A DNA stretch of 64,000 bases from Streptomyces sp. NBC_01408 (GCF_026340255.1 NZ_JAPEPJ010000001.1:3279001-3343000); one strand, 5' to 3'. Positions 35,973 to 44,498 are shown, counted from the stretch's first letter. Program-made: numbers and translations. Notes: a model not told the origin generated them from the sequence alone.

Positions 35973-36686
35973 CTAGACGGTGTCCACCGGCGGCGGCCGC
36001 CGCCCGATCGGCACGCGGGCGGGCGCCGGACCCCAGCGGGCCCGGGCCAGGCACACCGCCATCACCGCGGCGATGGCCGCCAGGTGCTCCTTGCCCGCCA
36101 GGTTGTCCTTGACCAGCACCTCGCCGATCATGGCCAGGACCACCAGGGCTCCGGTCAGGTACGCCCGGTACCGCCAGCACACGTAGATGGCGAGCCCCAC
36201 CACCGCCGCCGAGGGCCCGGTGTCGTTGACGACGCGGTCGGAGTCGGGCAGGCCGAGAGGGTGGCCGGGGCCGAGCGCGAGCCCGATCCGCGCGTACGTG
36301 GTCCCGGCGAGGGTGGCGACGTAGCCGATCAGCAGCGTGCGCCACCAGCCGATGCAGATCTCCGAGATCCCGAAGACGATCAGGACCTGCGCGAGCGCCC
36401 CCCACACCGGCAGGTCCAGGGCGGGCACGAACAGCGACAGCGGAGTCCTCAGGAGGGCCAGCCAGAACGGGTCGACCGCCTTGACCGAGCCGAGGTTCTG
36501 GACCGGCTGGAAGCCCCAGGACGTGTTCTGCACGATCTGGAAGACCGAGGTCAGGCAGACCGCGCCGAGGGTCATCGGGATCGCGCGCCACTTCTCGCGG
36601 GCGAGCGCGTTCCGGACGGTCCAGAACAGGGGACCCCACTCACGGCGGGCGAACCGCCGGAGTGAGGATGTGGTCCGCGCTGTCAA
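35973..36686 (-). CDS. rhomboid-like multi-spanning membrane protein
   Basis: A 237-residue protein with about six membrane helices. An N-terminal basic region (SLRRFARREWGPL) is followed by IPMTLGAVCLTSVFQI. A GPSAAVVGL helix start and a later AGKEHLAAIAAV recall the serine and histidine of rhomboid proteases (G-x-S and H), but the match is partial. The TTG at 36686 overlaps the stop of the upstream MprF-like gene by four bases (TTGA), with GGAGA in front, so the two are coupled. Role inferred from neighbour: cell-envelope homeostasis. Confidence 0.62.
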   Translation of the reverse strand: MTARTTSSLRRFARREWGPLFWTVRNALAREKWRAIPMTLGAVCLTSVFQIVQNTSWGFQPVQNLGSVKAVDPFWLALLRTPLSLFVPALDLPVWGALAQVLIVFGISEICIGWWRTLLIGYVATLAGTTYARIGLALGPGHPLGLPDSDRVVNDTGPSAAVVGLAIYVCWRYRAYLTGALVVLAMIGEVLVKDNLAGKEHLAAIAAVMAVCLARARWGPAPARVPIGRRPPPVDTV

Positions 36687-38563
36687 CGGCGGGTCTCCAG
36701 GTGTCTGCGGTGCAGCCACTTCGGAAGGCCGGGGGCCTCCAGGAAGCCCTCCGCCCGTCCCGCCGCGATACCGATCCGCAGCAGGTCCGAACTCTTCTCG
36801 AAGAGCATGAACCGCGGTTCCCAGATCGGCCGGTATTTGGCGTTGGCCCGGTAGAGGGACTCGATCTGCCACCAGCGGGAGAAGAAGCTGAGCAGCGAGC
36901 GCCACATCCGCAGCACCGGACCCGCGCCGAGCCGGGACCCGCGCTCGAAGACCGACCGGAACATCGCGAAGTTCAGGGAGACCTGGGTGACCCCGATCTC
37001 CTTCGAGCGTTCCAGGAGTTCGATCACCATGAACTCCATCAGGCCGTTCTCGGAGTCCCGGTCACGGCGCATCAGGTCCAGCGACAGCCCCTTGGTGCCC
37101 CACGGTACGAAGGACAGCACCGCGCGCAGATCGCCCTTGCCGTCGGTGCACTCCAGCATCACGCACTGGCCGTCTCCGGGATCACCCAGGCGGCCCAGCG
37201 CCATCGAGAAGCCACGTTCGGTCGCGCCGTCGCGCCAGTCGTCGGCGCGGCGCAGCAGCTCGTCCATCTCCCCGGCCGGGATGTCGGCGTGGCGGCGGAT
37301 CCGGACCGTGTACCCGGCCCGCTTGACGCGGTTGTACGCCTGGCGGACGGTCCGCATGGCACGGCCCTCCAGGGTGAACTCGTCGGTCTCGACGATCGCC
37401 TCGTCGCCGAGTTCCAGCGCGTCCAGGCCGTGCCGGGCGTAGATCTGCCCGGCCTCCTCGCTCGCCCCCATCACGGCCGGCACCCAGCCGTGCTCGCGGG
37501 CCTCGGCCAGCCACGGCTCGATGGCGCCGGGCCAGGCCTCGGGGTCGCCGATCGGGTCGCCGGAGGCCAGCGAGACCCCGCCGACGACGCGGTAGGTCAC
37601 GGCGGCCTTGCCGGTGGGGGACCAGACGACGGACTTCTCGCGGCGCAGCGCGAAGTAGCCGAGCGAGTCTCGGTCGCCCTGCCTGGCGAGCAGCGCCCGC
37701 AGCCGGGCCTCGTCCTCCTCGGTGATCGGGTCGACGGCGCGGCGCGAGCGGAAGGCGGCGAACAGTACGGCGAGGAGCAGCATCATCGACATGAAGTTGA
37801 TGAAGACGTCCACCCAGCCGGGCGGGGTGATGGCGTTGTGGATCCGGTCGTCCGGGGCCAGTGTGACCAGCCGCATCACGCCGTAGCGCCAGCGGGCCAG
37901 GAAGGTGGCGTCGGCTGCGTCGGGGTCGGTGTTCGTGGCGCCGACGAGCAGGGCCGCGACCAGCGAGGTGACCAGTAGGCCCGCGGCGGCCACGATGGTG
38001 GCCAGGGCGGGGTTGGAGCGGTCGCCCCGGGCGTAGAACTCCCGTCGGCCCACCAGCAGGGCGCCGACGAAGGCGGCGGTCAGGCCGAGGGAGAACCAGT
38101 TCTGCGCGTGGTCCCGGAACTCCGGGTAGCACATGTTCCACCGGCCCCCGGTGCAGGGCGCGAAGGCCGCCACGGCGAAGGCCAGCAGCAGGGCGCCGCT
38201 CACCGCCAGGTTCAGGATCCAGGCGGCGCGTTTGCGCCTTCCCATGGTGACGGCGAGCAGCAGCGAGAACAGCCCGGAGGCGAAGCCCGCCGTCAGCAGG
38301 TACGGGGTGTAGAAGTCGGCGGTGTTGTGCCGGCGCAGGTCCTGCCCGAGCGAAAGCCACACCGCGCTGAGGAAGTTGACGAAGGTGACGGCACGCAGGT
38401 ACCAGACCGCGAACGCGGCCCCCCGCCGTGATCGGGTGCTCCCCCGGCCGGTCTCCCGGCCGCCCCCCGCCCCCTTGCCGGCGGGGTCGCCGCCGGTCTC
38501 TTTCCTGCCGGATGCCTGACCGGGGACCGGTGTGGTGCCCCGGGCGGTCTCTGCGCTGGTCAA
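36683..38563 (-). CDS. phosphatidylglycerol lysyltransferase-domain (MprF/DUF2156) membrane protein
   Basis: A 626-residue protein. About seven membrane segments in the N-terminal half (YLRAVTFVNFLSAVWLSL, AWILNLAVSGALLLAFAVAA and others) precede a cytosolic DUF2156 domain: GVSLASGDPIGDPEAW, MGASEEAGQIYARHGL, VRQAYNRVKRAGYTVRI and LSLNFAMFRSVFERG-like segments. MprF-type enzymes transfer aminoacyl groups to phosphatidylglycerol, making membranes less negative. The TTG at 38563 is preferred because GGGAGAGG lies just upstream; an ATG at 38578 would add five residues. It is coupled to the rhomboid-like gene. Confidence 0.88.
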   Translation of the reverse strand: MTSAETARGTTPVPGQASGRKETGGDPAGKGAGGGRETGRGSTRSRRGAAFAVWYLRAVTFVNFLSAVWLSLGQDLRRHNTADFYTPYLLTAGFASGLFSLLLAVTMGRRKRAAWILNLAVSGALLLAFAVAAFAPCTGGRWNMCYPEFRDHAQNWFSLGLTAAFVGALLVGRREFYARGDRSNPALATIVAAAGLLVTSLVAALLVGATNTDPDAADATFLARWRYGVMRLVTLAPDDRIHNAITPPGWVDVFINFMSMMLLLAVLFAAFRSRRAVDPITEEDEARLRALLARQGDRDSLGYFALRREKSVVWSPTGKAAVTYRVVGGVSLASGDPIGDPEAWPGAIEPWLAEAREHGWVPAVMGASEEAGQIYARHGLDALELGDEAIVETDEFTLEGRAMRTVRQAYNRVKRAGYTVRIRRHADIPAGEMDELLRRADDWRDGATERGFSMALGRLGDPGDGQCVMLECTDGKGDLRAVLSFVPWGTKGLSLDLMRRDRDSENGLMEFMVIELLERSKEIGVTQVSLNFAMFRSVFERGSRLGAGPVLRMWRSLLSFFSRWWQIESLYRANAKYRPIWEPRFMLFEKSSDLLRIGIAAGRAEGFLEAPGLPKWLHRRHLETRR

Positions 38564-38662
38564 ACGGACCTCTCCCATAAAAAGCGATCATATGGGGCGG
38601 CGCCGTTCCCGCGTGAGCGGTCCGGGGGCCACGGCCTGGTCAGGGCCGCGGGTCCCGGTGGC

Positions 38663-39727
38663 TCATTCCGTCGGCTCCGGCGCCGTCCTCTCCGGGAGTT
38701 CCGCCGCGAGTGCGGCGGCCGCCTGGACCAGGGGCAGCGCCAGCAAGGCCCCAGTACCTTCACCCACTGTGACGCCGTGATCGAGGAGAGGGTTGAGCGC
38801 CATCCGGTCAAGTGCCTTCGCCTGGCCGGGTTCGCCACTCGCCTGCCCGGCCAGCCACCAGTCGGGGGCCCGGAAGGCGGCCCGCTGGGCGACCAGGCCG
38901 CAGGCCGCCGAGACCACGCCGTCCAGGATGACCGGCGTACGGCGTACCGCGCACTGGAGCAGGAAGCCGGTGATCGCGGCCACGTCCGCACCGCCGACCG
39001 CCGCGAGGAGCGCCACCTGGTCGCCGAGGACCGGGCGGGCCCGGCGCAGCGCGTCGCGGATCGCCGCGCACTTGCGCATCCAGGCCAGGTCGTCGATGGG
39101 CTGCCCGCCACGGCCGGTGACCACGGAGGCGTCGGTTCCGCACATGGCGGCGACGAGGGTGGCGGCGACGGTGGTCCCGCCGACGCTGAGGTCACCGAGG
39201 ACGACCAGGTCCGTTCCGGAGTCGGCCTCCTCGTCGGCGATGCGCATCCCGAGCCGCAGCGCGGCCTCGGCCTCCTCGGCCGTCAGCGCGTCCTCGACGT
39301 CGATCCGCCCGCTGCCGCGCCGCACGCGGTGGCGGACCACGTCCTCCGGAAGCAGGTCCGGGTCGCAGTCCAGTCCGGCGTCGACGATGCGTACTCCCAC
39401 GCCGAACCGGCCGGCCAGGACCGCGACGGGGCTGGTCCCCTCCAGCACGGCGCGCACCAGCTCGTGGCCGCTGGAGGCGGCCCGGGCGGAGACGCCGTTG
39501 GCAGCGATCCCGTGGTCGGCGGCGAACAGCACCACGCGGGGGTGCTCGACCGGCTTGACCGGCACCTGCCCCTGCGCGGCGGCGAGCCATTCGGCGAGGT
39601 CGTCGAGCCGGCCCAGCGCGCCGGGCGGCACGGCCAGCCGTTCACGGCGGTCCTCGGCGTCACGCCGGACGCCCCCGTCGGGGCGCTCGATCAGATCGGA
39701 GAAGTCGTCGAGATTCAGCGTGCTCAT
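38663..39727 (-). CDS. cobT: nicotinate-nucleotide--dimethylbenzimidazole phosphoribosyltransferase
   Basis: It makes alpha-ribazole phosphate, the lower-ligand precursor of cobalamin. The 354 residues show the CobT landmarks: LGRLDDLAEWLA at the N-terminus, VVLFAADHGIAANGVSA, VLGDLSVGGTTVAA (the NaMN site), and LDHGVTVGEGTGALLALPL with the catalytic glutamate in GEGTGA. TACGCT lies 7 bases before the ATG at 39727, so translation is probably leaderless. The CobU fusion gene lies upstream on the same strand and cobS is 6 kb away, so cobalamin assembly genes are loosely grouped. Confidence 0.96.
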   Translation of the reverse strand: MSTLNLDDFSDLIERPDGGVRRDAEDRRERLAVPPGALGRLDDLAEWLAAAQGQVPVKPVEHPRVVLFAADHGIAANGVSARAASSGHELVRAVLEGTSPVAVLAGRFGVGVRIVDAGLDCDPDLLPEDVVRHRVRRGSGRIDVEDALTAEEAEAALRLGMRIADEEADSGTDLVVLGDLSVGGTTVAATLVAAMCGTDASVVTGRGGQPIDDLAWMRKCAAIRDALRRARPVLGDQVALLAAVGGADVAAITGFLLQCAVRRTPVILDGVVSAACGLVAQRAAFRAPDWWLAGQASGEPGQAKALDRMALNPLLDHGVTVGEGTGALLALPLVQAAAALAAELPERTAPEPTE

Positions 39728-39824
39728 CTGCCGAAGCGTACAGCCGGTGAGGCCCTCCCTAAGGGGGTGTCCGGCAGGTCGTGGCCGGGCCCTGACCGCC
39801 CGGCACCGCCCGGACCGGCGCCCG

Positions 39825-41030
39825 CTATTGCCGGAGTACGAGCGCCTGTCCCGCGACCACCAGGAGCACCTGCTCGCACTCGCCCGCGACCGTCGCGTTC
39901 AGGCGGCCCAGCTCGTCGCGGAAGCGGCGCCCCGAGGCCGTCGCCGGGACGACGCCCGAGCCCACCTCGTTGCTGACGAGCACCACGAGGCGACGCGTCG
40001 CGCGGACGGCCGCCACCAGCTCCGCGGTCCGCTCGCGCAGCCGCTGCCGGCCGCTCCTGACCCAGACCGCGTCGTCCCACGCCCCGGCCCGGTCCATCGC
40101 GTCCGTCAGCCACAGCGCCAGGCAGTCGACCAGCAGCGGCGGACCCTCCTCGGCCAGCAGCGGGACCAGCTCGCAGGTCTCCACCGTCTGCCAGGAGGCG
40201 GGACGGCGCTCCCGGTGCAGACCGACCCGCTCCGCCCACTCCGCGTCCCCGTCGCGGCTGCCGCCGGTGGCCGCGTACACCACGTCGGGGAAGGCCGCGA
40301 GGCGGCGCTCCGCCTCGTAGGACTTGCCGGACCGGGCTCCGCCCAGTACCAGGGTCCGGCGCGGCAGGTCGGGCACCGCGCGGTACTCGCCCACGGCCAC
40401 GGTGGTGCCGTCCGGTACTGCCCGGGCCCCCGCGGCCGCGCAGACGCGGTCCAGCTCGGGGCCCGGCGGGGTGTCGTGGTCCAGGTGCACGGCGATCACG
40501 TCCGTGGCCGGGCCGAGCGCGCCGCTCGCGCGCAGCCGCGCCAGCGCCTCGGGCCGGCCCAGCACGTCCGCGAGGACCACGTCGTACGGGCGCTGCCCGG
40601 AGCTGCCGTTCGTACCGGCCGGGGCCCCGCCGGGCGGCAGGTACAGCAGCCGGCCGCCGTCCGGTCCGGTGACCTCGTACCCGGTGCCCGGCGCGTCCAT
40701 CGGCACCGCCCGCACCCGGTGCCCGGAGATCACCGACAGCTCCCGCCCGTCCGGCACCCGCCCCGCGGCGGGCAGCCCCGGCGGCAGCTCGACCGCCGGC
40801 CCGTCGTGCGGGTGGGTCAGCAGGACCTGCCGTACGCCGGCCAGCGAATGCCCCGCCCGGGCGCCGGCCAGCACCGCCCCGGGGGTCAGATCGAGCAGCA
40901 GGGCCCCGTCGACGAGGACGGACGTGGCGCCCCGGGACCGGGCGGCGACGGACACCGCACAGACCGCACAGGGGCAGCCGGGGCGGGGCAGGCCCGCGGG
41001 AGTGCCGGTGCCGAGCAGAGTGAGTTCCAC
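39825..41030 (-). CDS. cobU: fusion: metallo-beta-lactamase-like domain + adenosylcobinamide kinase/guanylyltransferase
   Basis: A 401-residue two-domain protein. The first ~225 residues look like a metallo-beta-lactamase fold (VELTLLGTGTPAGLPRPGCP, LLTHPHDGPAV), though the metal motif is degenerate: HPHDG instead of HxHxDH. The C-terminal ~175 residues are CobU/CobP, with the P-loop LVLGGARSGKSYEAE (about residues 228-242), LLVDCLALWLTD and VVLVSNEVGSGVVP, which phosphorylates adenosylcobinamide and adds GMP. The GTG at 41030 follows GAGGA with 7-base spacing. Confidence 0.92.
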   Translation of the reverse strand: MELTLLGTGTPAGLPRPGCPCAVCAVSVAARSRGATSVLVDGALLLDLTPGAVLAGARAGHSLAGVRQVLLTHPHDGPAVELPPGLPAAGRVPDGRELSVISGHRVRAVPMDAPGTGYEVTGPDGGRLLYLPPGGAPAGTNGSSGQRPYDVVLADVLGRPEALARLRASGALGPATDVIAVHLDHDTPPGPELDRVCAAAGARAVPDGTTVAVGEYRAVPDLPRRTLVLGGARSGKSYEAERRLAAFPDVVYAATGGSRDGDAEWAERVGLHRERRPASWQTVETCELVPLLAEEGPPLLVDCLALWLTDAMDRAGAWDDAVWVRSGRQRLRERTAELVAAVRATRRLVVLVSNEVGSGVVPATASGRRFRDELGRLNATVAGECEQVLLVVAGQALVLRQ

Positions 41031-41145
41031 AGGATGATCCTCCCGCGTCGACGGCACTGGTGCGCGCCCGGTTACTCTGCGGGCACACTCAAGGCGAGAT
41101 GCGTGCGAGACGCGTGCGAGCAGCGGACGAGCAACGGAGGCGGAC

Positions 41146-41358
41146 ATGGCGTGGACGTGGCGGTTCGAGAAGGCCGACGGCAGCGAGACCAGCCCGGCGG
41201 TGGAACCGGAGGAGTTCACCACGCAGGGGGACGCGGAGTCCTGGATCGGTGAGATCTGGAAGGAGCTGCTGGAGGGCGGCGTGGAACAGGTGAAGCTGTC
41301 CGACGACAACGGCACCGAGCTCTACACCATGAGCCTGAGGTCGGCCCTCGACGCGTGA
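41146..41358 (+). CDS. small acidic conserved hypothetical protein
   Basis: A 70-residue protein (MAWTWRFEKADGSETS) rich in glutamate, with a helical middle (DAESWIGEIWKELLEGG) and a beta-like end (VKLSDDNGTELYTMSL). The start is strongly supported by GGAGG 6 bases upstream of the ATG at 41146. It stands alone between the CobU fusion and a large palindrome. No domain is recognised; similar small proteins are widespread in Streptomyces. Confidence 0.75.
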   Translation: MAWTWRFEKADGSETSPAVEPEEFTTQGDAESWIGEIWKELLEGGVEQVKLSDDNGTELYTMSLRSALDA

Positions 41359-41440
41359 CCCCTCGCGGGGTGCCTGGCGGTCGGGCCGGGTTCGCCCAGG
41401 CCCGACCCCTGGCGGGTCGGCCTCGCCGGGGCACTTCCAG

Positions 41441-41554
41441 CCTCAGCCTCGCCGGCGTTTGAGGCGCGGGTCTGGGGCGGAGCCCCAGGAACCCGGCTCC
41501 GCCGGGCACCGGGCTCTGCCCGGACCCGCGCCTCAAACGCCGGCGAGGCTGAGG
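41441..41554. terminator. 114-bp palindrome with 32-bp perfect arms between convergent genes
   Basis: Bases 41441-41472 (CCTCAGCCTCGCCGGCGTTT ...) and 41523-41554 are perfect 32-bp inverted repeats. Inside lie further hairpins (CTGGGGC/GCCCCAG and CCCGGC-rich stems). It belongs to the family seen at 3506, 6340, 34520 and 55310. Placed between two converging genes, it can terminate both. Confidence 0.8.
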
Positions 41555-41597
41555 GTTGCCCGGCGAGGCGGAAGGGCGGCGGACCCCGCCCGGAGGG

Positions 41598-42413
41598 CTA
41601 CTGGCCGCGGACGCCGCACAAGTGCAGCAGCGCGGCGACCCCGCGGTAGGGGTCGGTCCGCCCGGCACGGTCCTCGGCGGCCAGCAGCCGTTCCAGCTCC
41701 TCGTCCTGCGGGAGGGCCTCACCGGCCTCGGAGCCGTCGGTGAAGACGCGTACGCCGTACCAGGCCTGGAGCGGCGCACCGATACCGGACAGCGTGGCCG
41801 TCAGATCGGCCAGCCGGTCGGCGCGCACGTCGAGGCCCAGCCGGTTCGTGTAGTCGACGCTGTCGAAGGCGGCCAGCGCGCCCTTCCAGTCGGTGCCCAG
41901 CCCGGGCCGCATGGCGAGCGCGTCGCCGTTGCGCACGAGCAGGGACAGCAGTCCGCCGGGGGCGAGCATCCGGGCCAGCCCGGCGAGCATGGCGTCCGGC
42001 TCGGGCACATACATCAGCACTCCGTGGCACAGCACCACGTCGAAGCTGCCCGGCAGGAAGTGGGCGCCGGTCTCGCGGCCGTCACCCTCCATGAGGCGGA
42101 CCCGGTCCTGGATCCCGGCGGGTTCCGCGGCCAGCGCCTCACGGGCGACGGCCAGCATGCCGGGGTCCTGTTCCAGACCCGTCACCTTGTGCCCGGCGCG
42201 GGCGAGCCGCAGCGCCTGGGTGCCCTGGCCCATGCCGACGTCGAGCACGCGCAGCCGCTGCCCGACCGGGAAGCGGTGCGCGATCTGTTCGTCGACCTGC
42301 CGGCCCACGAGCTCCTGGCGGACGGCGTTGCGCAGTCCGCCCAAGCCCTCGAGCCAGAGCCGTGCCCCCTCCGCGAAGCCGTCTCCCGACGCTCCGGGCT
42401 TTACTCGGCTCAG
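41598..42413 (-). CDS. class I SAM-dependent methyltransferase
   Basis: A 271-residue methyltransferase with the SAM-binding motif I VLDVGMGQGTQALRLA, an acidic end of strand 2 (VTGLEQD), motif II FDVVLCHGVLMYV and APGGLLSLLVRNGD. The C-terminal part is variable, so the substrate is unknown. No ATG, GTG or TTG lies in a suitable place upstream of the conserved region; the CTG at 42413 overlaps the stop of the preceding DUF3043 gene as CTGA and has GGGGAACGG just before it, the usual layout of a coupled start. The CTG start is therefore proposed. Confidence 0.85.
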   Translation of the reverse strand: MSRVKPGASGDGFAEGARLWLEGLGGLRNAVRQELVGRQVDEQIAHRFPVGQRLRVLDVGMGQGTQALRLARAGHKVTGLEQDPGMLAVAREALAAEPAGIQDRVRLMEGDGRETGAHFLPGSFDVVLCHGVLMYVPEPDAMLAGLARMLAPGGLLSLLVRNGDALAMRPGLGTDWKGALAAFDSVDYTNRLGLDVRADRLADLTATLSGIGAPLQAWYGVRVFTDGSEAGEALPQDEELERLLAAEDRAGRTDPYRGVAALLHLCGVRGQ

Positions 42414-43009
42414 GGCCGTTCCCCACGCTTGACCTGCGGCTTCGGCAGGCGCAGCCGGCGCATCTGGAGGGTGCGCATCAGGCCGTACGCGACGGCGCCG
42501 CGGCGCGGCTCGTCGGGGAAGCGGGTGGCGAGGGCCTTGCGGAGGCGGAACACCAGGCCGATGGAGTCGACGATGATCAGCGCGATCACGCCGAGCCACA
42601 GCAGCAGCGCGATGTTCTGGATCGACGGCATCTGCACCATGCTGAGCACCAGGATGATCACCGCCAGCGGCAGGAACATCTCGGCGACCGAGAAGCGGGA
42701 GTCCACGAAGTCGCGGACGTACCGGCGGACCGGGCCCTTGTCGCGGGCGGGCAGATAACGCTCGTCGCCACTGGCCAGCGCCTCGCGCTGCTTGGCCATC
42801 TCTACCCGGCGGCGTTCACGGGCTCGCTTTGCGTCCTCCTTGCGATTGCCGGTCGAGGCCACCACGGCCTTGCGCTGCGACTGGGCCACAGCACGCTTCG
42901 GCGTAGGGCGGCCCTTCGGGGCCTGCGGGTCACGGGGCTGCGAGAGGTCGGCGCTCACCTTGTCGGTGGCGGCGGCCTTCTCTTCCTTGGAGGAGCGGCT
43001 ACCAAACAC
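42410..43009 (-). CDS. DUF3043 membrane protein
   Basis: A 199-residue protein. A basic, lysine/arginine-rich N-terminal half (PKRAVAQSQRKAVVASTGNR ... RARERRRVEMAKQREA) precedes two membrane helices (FLPLAVIILVLSMVQ and IALLLWLGVIALIIVDSIGL) and a basic C-terminus. This is the DUF3043 pattern of actinobacteria, function unknown. The GTG at 43009 (VFGSRSSKEEK) is chosen because homology starts there. It is coupled to the methyltransferase by a four-base overlap. Confidence 0.88.
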   Translation of the reverse strand: MFGSRSSKEEKAAATDKVSADLSQPRDPQAPKGRPTPKRAVAQSQRKAVVASTGNRKEDAKRARERRRVEMAKQREALASGDERYLPARDKGPVRRYVRDFVDSRFSVAEMFLPLAVIILVLSMVQMPSIQNIALLLWLGVIALIIVDSIGLVFRLRKALATRFPDEPRRGAVAYGLMRTLQMRRLRLPKPQVKRGERP

Positions 43010-43253
43010 AAAACCCAAGCCTACGTGGTGGAAGGCACGGGCCCCACCCCGGCGGGGAACGATCCGGCAACGGCGGGCGTCTTCCGGGTGCAGGGTTCTT
43101 CCGAAAGGCTCCCGTCGAATGCTCGGCGGCTGCCCCTCGGGGGCGCACCTACTCCTTACGCCTGATACGCCGCGGGCGCAGTCGTCCTGGAGGAGGAGCG
43201 CATCCGCGGTCGAACAGTGCGGTAATGGAGACAGGGCCCGTACTGTGGGTTCT
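43010..43253. other. intergenic region between the DUF3043 gene and the pspA leader
   Basis: The gap of about 240 bases holds no convincing gene. TACTGT (43241-43246), 7 bases before the ATG at 43254, looks like the -10 box of a leaderless pspA-operon transcript; no good -35 is seen. Confidence 0.45.
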
Positions 43254-43340
43254 ATGGCGATCACTCGGCTGGATCGAGGATCGCAACTGTTGGTGTCCTG
43301 GAGCGAAGTCCGTCTAGAAGGGGGCGCGCGAAGCCCATGA
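43254..43340 (+). CDS. possible leader peptide overlapping the pspA start
   Basis: A 28-codon frame, MAITRLDRGSQLLVSWSEVR and eight more residues, starts 7 bases after a -10-like TACTGT and ends with a TGA inside the pspA start (ATGA, 43337-43340). Codon use is not typical of the genome (11 of 28 third positions are A/T), so a regulatory leader is more likely than a functional protein, or it may be chance. Confidence 0.3.
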   Translation: MAITRLDRGSQLLVSWSEVRLEGGARSP

Positions 43341-44128
43341 GCGGTGTCATGAAGCGTATGGGGATGATCTTCCGCGCGAAGGCGAACAAGGCCCTTGACC
43401 GGGCCGAGGACCCGCGCGAGACCCTCGACTACTCGTACCAGAAGCAGCTGGAGCTGCTTCAGAAGGTGCGCCGCGGAGTCGCCGACGTGGCGACCTCCCG
43501 CAAGCGCCTGGAACTGCAGCTCAACCAGCTCCAGGGGCAGTCCGTCAAGCTGGAGGACCAGGGCCGCAAGGCGCTCGCCCTCGGCCGCGAGGACCTGGCC
43601 CGTGAGGCCCTGTCCCGCCGCGCCTCGCTCCAGCAGCAGGTCAGCGACCTGGAGGTGCAGCACCAGACCCTTCAGGGCGAGGAGGAGAAGCTGACCCTCG
43701 CCTCCCAGCGGCTCCAGGCCAAGGTGGACGCCTTCCGCACCAAGAAGGAGACCATCAAGGCCACCTACACCGCGGCCCAGGCGCAGACCCGGATCGCGGA
43801 GTCCTTCTCCGGCATCTCCGAGGAGATGAGCGACGTCGGCCTCGCCATCCAGCGGGCCGAGGACAAGACCGCCCAGCTCCAGGCCCGTGCGGGCGCGATC
43901 GACGAGCTGCTGGCCTCCGGAGCCCTGGACGACCAGTCAGGGCTGGCGCGCGACGACATCCAGACCGAGCTGGACCGCCTGTCGGGCGGTACGGACGTGG
44001 AGCTGGAGCTCCAGCGGATGAAGGCGGAGCTGGCGGGCGGCCCGTCCGCGCAGCAGCAGGCCATCGAGGGCGGCGCCCCGGGCACCCCCCAGCAGTCCCA
44101 GGGCCAGCACCGGTTCGACAAGCAGTAG
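43337..44128 (+). CDS. pspA: PspA/IM30-family membrane-stress protein
   Basis: A 263-residue, almost wholly coiled-coil protein: MSGVMKRMGMIFRAKANKAL (amphipathic N-terminal helix that touches the membrane), DRAEDPRETLDYSYQKQLEL, then long heptad helices and a disordered Q/G-rich tail. PspA proteins form ESCRT-III-like scaffolds that stabilise damaged membranes. The PspA-associated gene follows 13 bases later. AGAAGGGGG is 12 bases before the start. The upstream leader frame may couple translation. Confidence 0.95.
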   Translation: MSGVMKRMGMIFRAKANKALDRAEDPRETLDYSYQKQLELLQKVRRGVADVATSRKRLELQLNQLQGQSVKLEDQGRKALALGREDLAREALSRRASLQQQVSDLEVQHQTLQGEEEKLTLASQRLQAKVDAFRTKKETIKATYTAAQAQTRIAESFSGISEEMSDVGLAIQRAEDKTAQLQARAGAIDELLASGALDDQSGLARDDIQTELDRLSGGTDVELELQRMKAELAGGPSAQQQAIEGGAPGTPQQSQGQHRFDKQ

Positions 44129-44141
44129 GACGGGGTCCGTC

Positions 44142-44420
44142 ATGATTGTCCGCATCATGGGGGAAGGCCAGGTGAGGCTCGGCGACGAGCACCTCGCCGA
44201 GCTGAACAAGCTGGACGACGAGCTGCTCGCGGAGATGGAAAGCGGCGACGAGGAGGGCTTCCGGCGCACGCTGGGCGCGCTGCTCGATGCCGTACGGCGG
44301 CTCGGCGAACCCCTTCCCGACGAGGCGCTGGAGCCGTCCGAGCTGATCCTGCCCGAACCGGGTGCGACGCTCGACGAGGTCAAGGGCATGCTCAACGACG
44401 ACGGGCTGATCCCGGGCTGA
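44142..44420 (+). CDS. pspAA: PspA-associated protein (PspAA)
   Basis: A 92-residue acidic protein (MIVRIMGEGQVRLGDEHLAE) with the PspAA pattern: an N-terminal beta hairpin, MIVRIMGEGQ, then an acidic helical bundle with LDDELLAEMESGDEE, LGEPLPDEALEPSELILP and LDEVKGMLNDDGLIPG. In actinobacteria it is encoded just after pspA and is thought to act with it. It lies in the same transcript, followed by a strong terminator. Confidence 0.9.
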   Translation: MIVRIMGEGQVRLGDEHLAELNKLDDELLAEMESGDEEGFRRTLGALLDAVRRLGEPLPDEALEPSELILPEPGATLDEVKGMLNDDGLIPG

Positions 44421-44462
44421 GCGCGCCGCCGCTCCGCAGGACACCCCGGCACACCGACAGCA

Positions 44463-44498
44463 CGACGGGCCCGCTCCCTTCCCGGAGCGGGCCCGTCG
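44463..44498. terminator. bidirectional terminator after pspA-pspAA
   Basis: CGACGGGCCCGCTCC (44463-44477) pairs perfectly with 44484-44498 around a 6-base loop. The converging membrane gene ends 71 bases further on. Confidence 0.8.
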
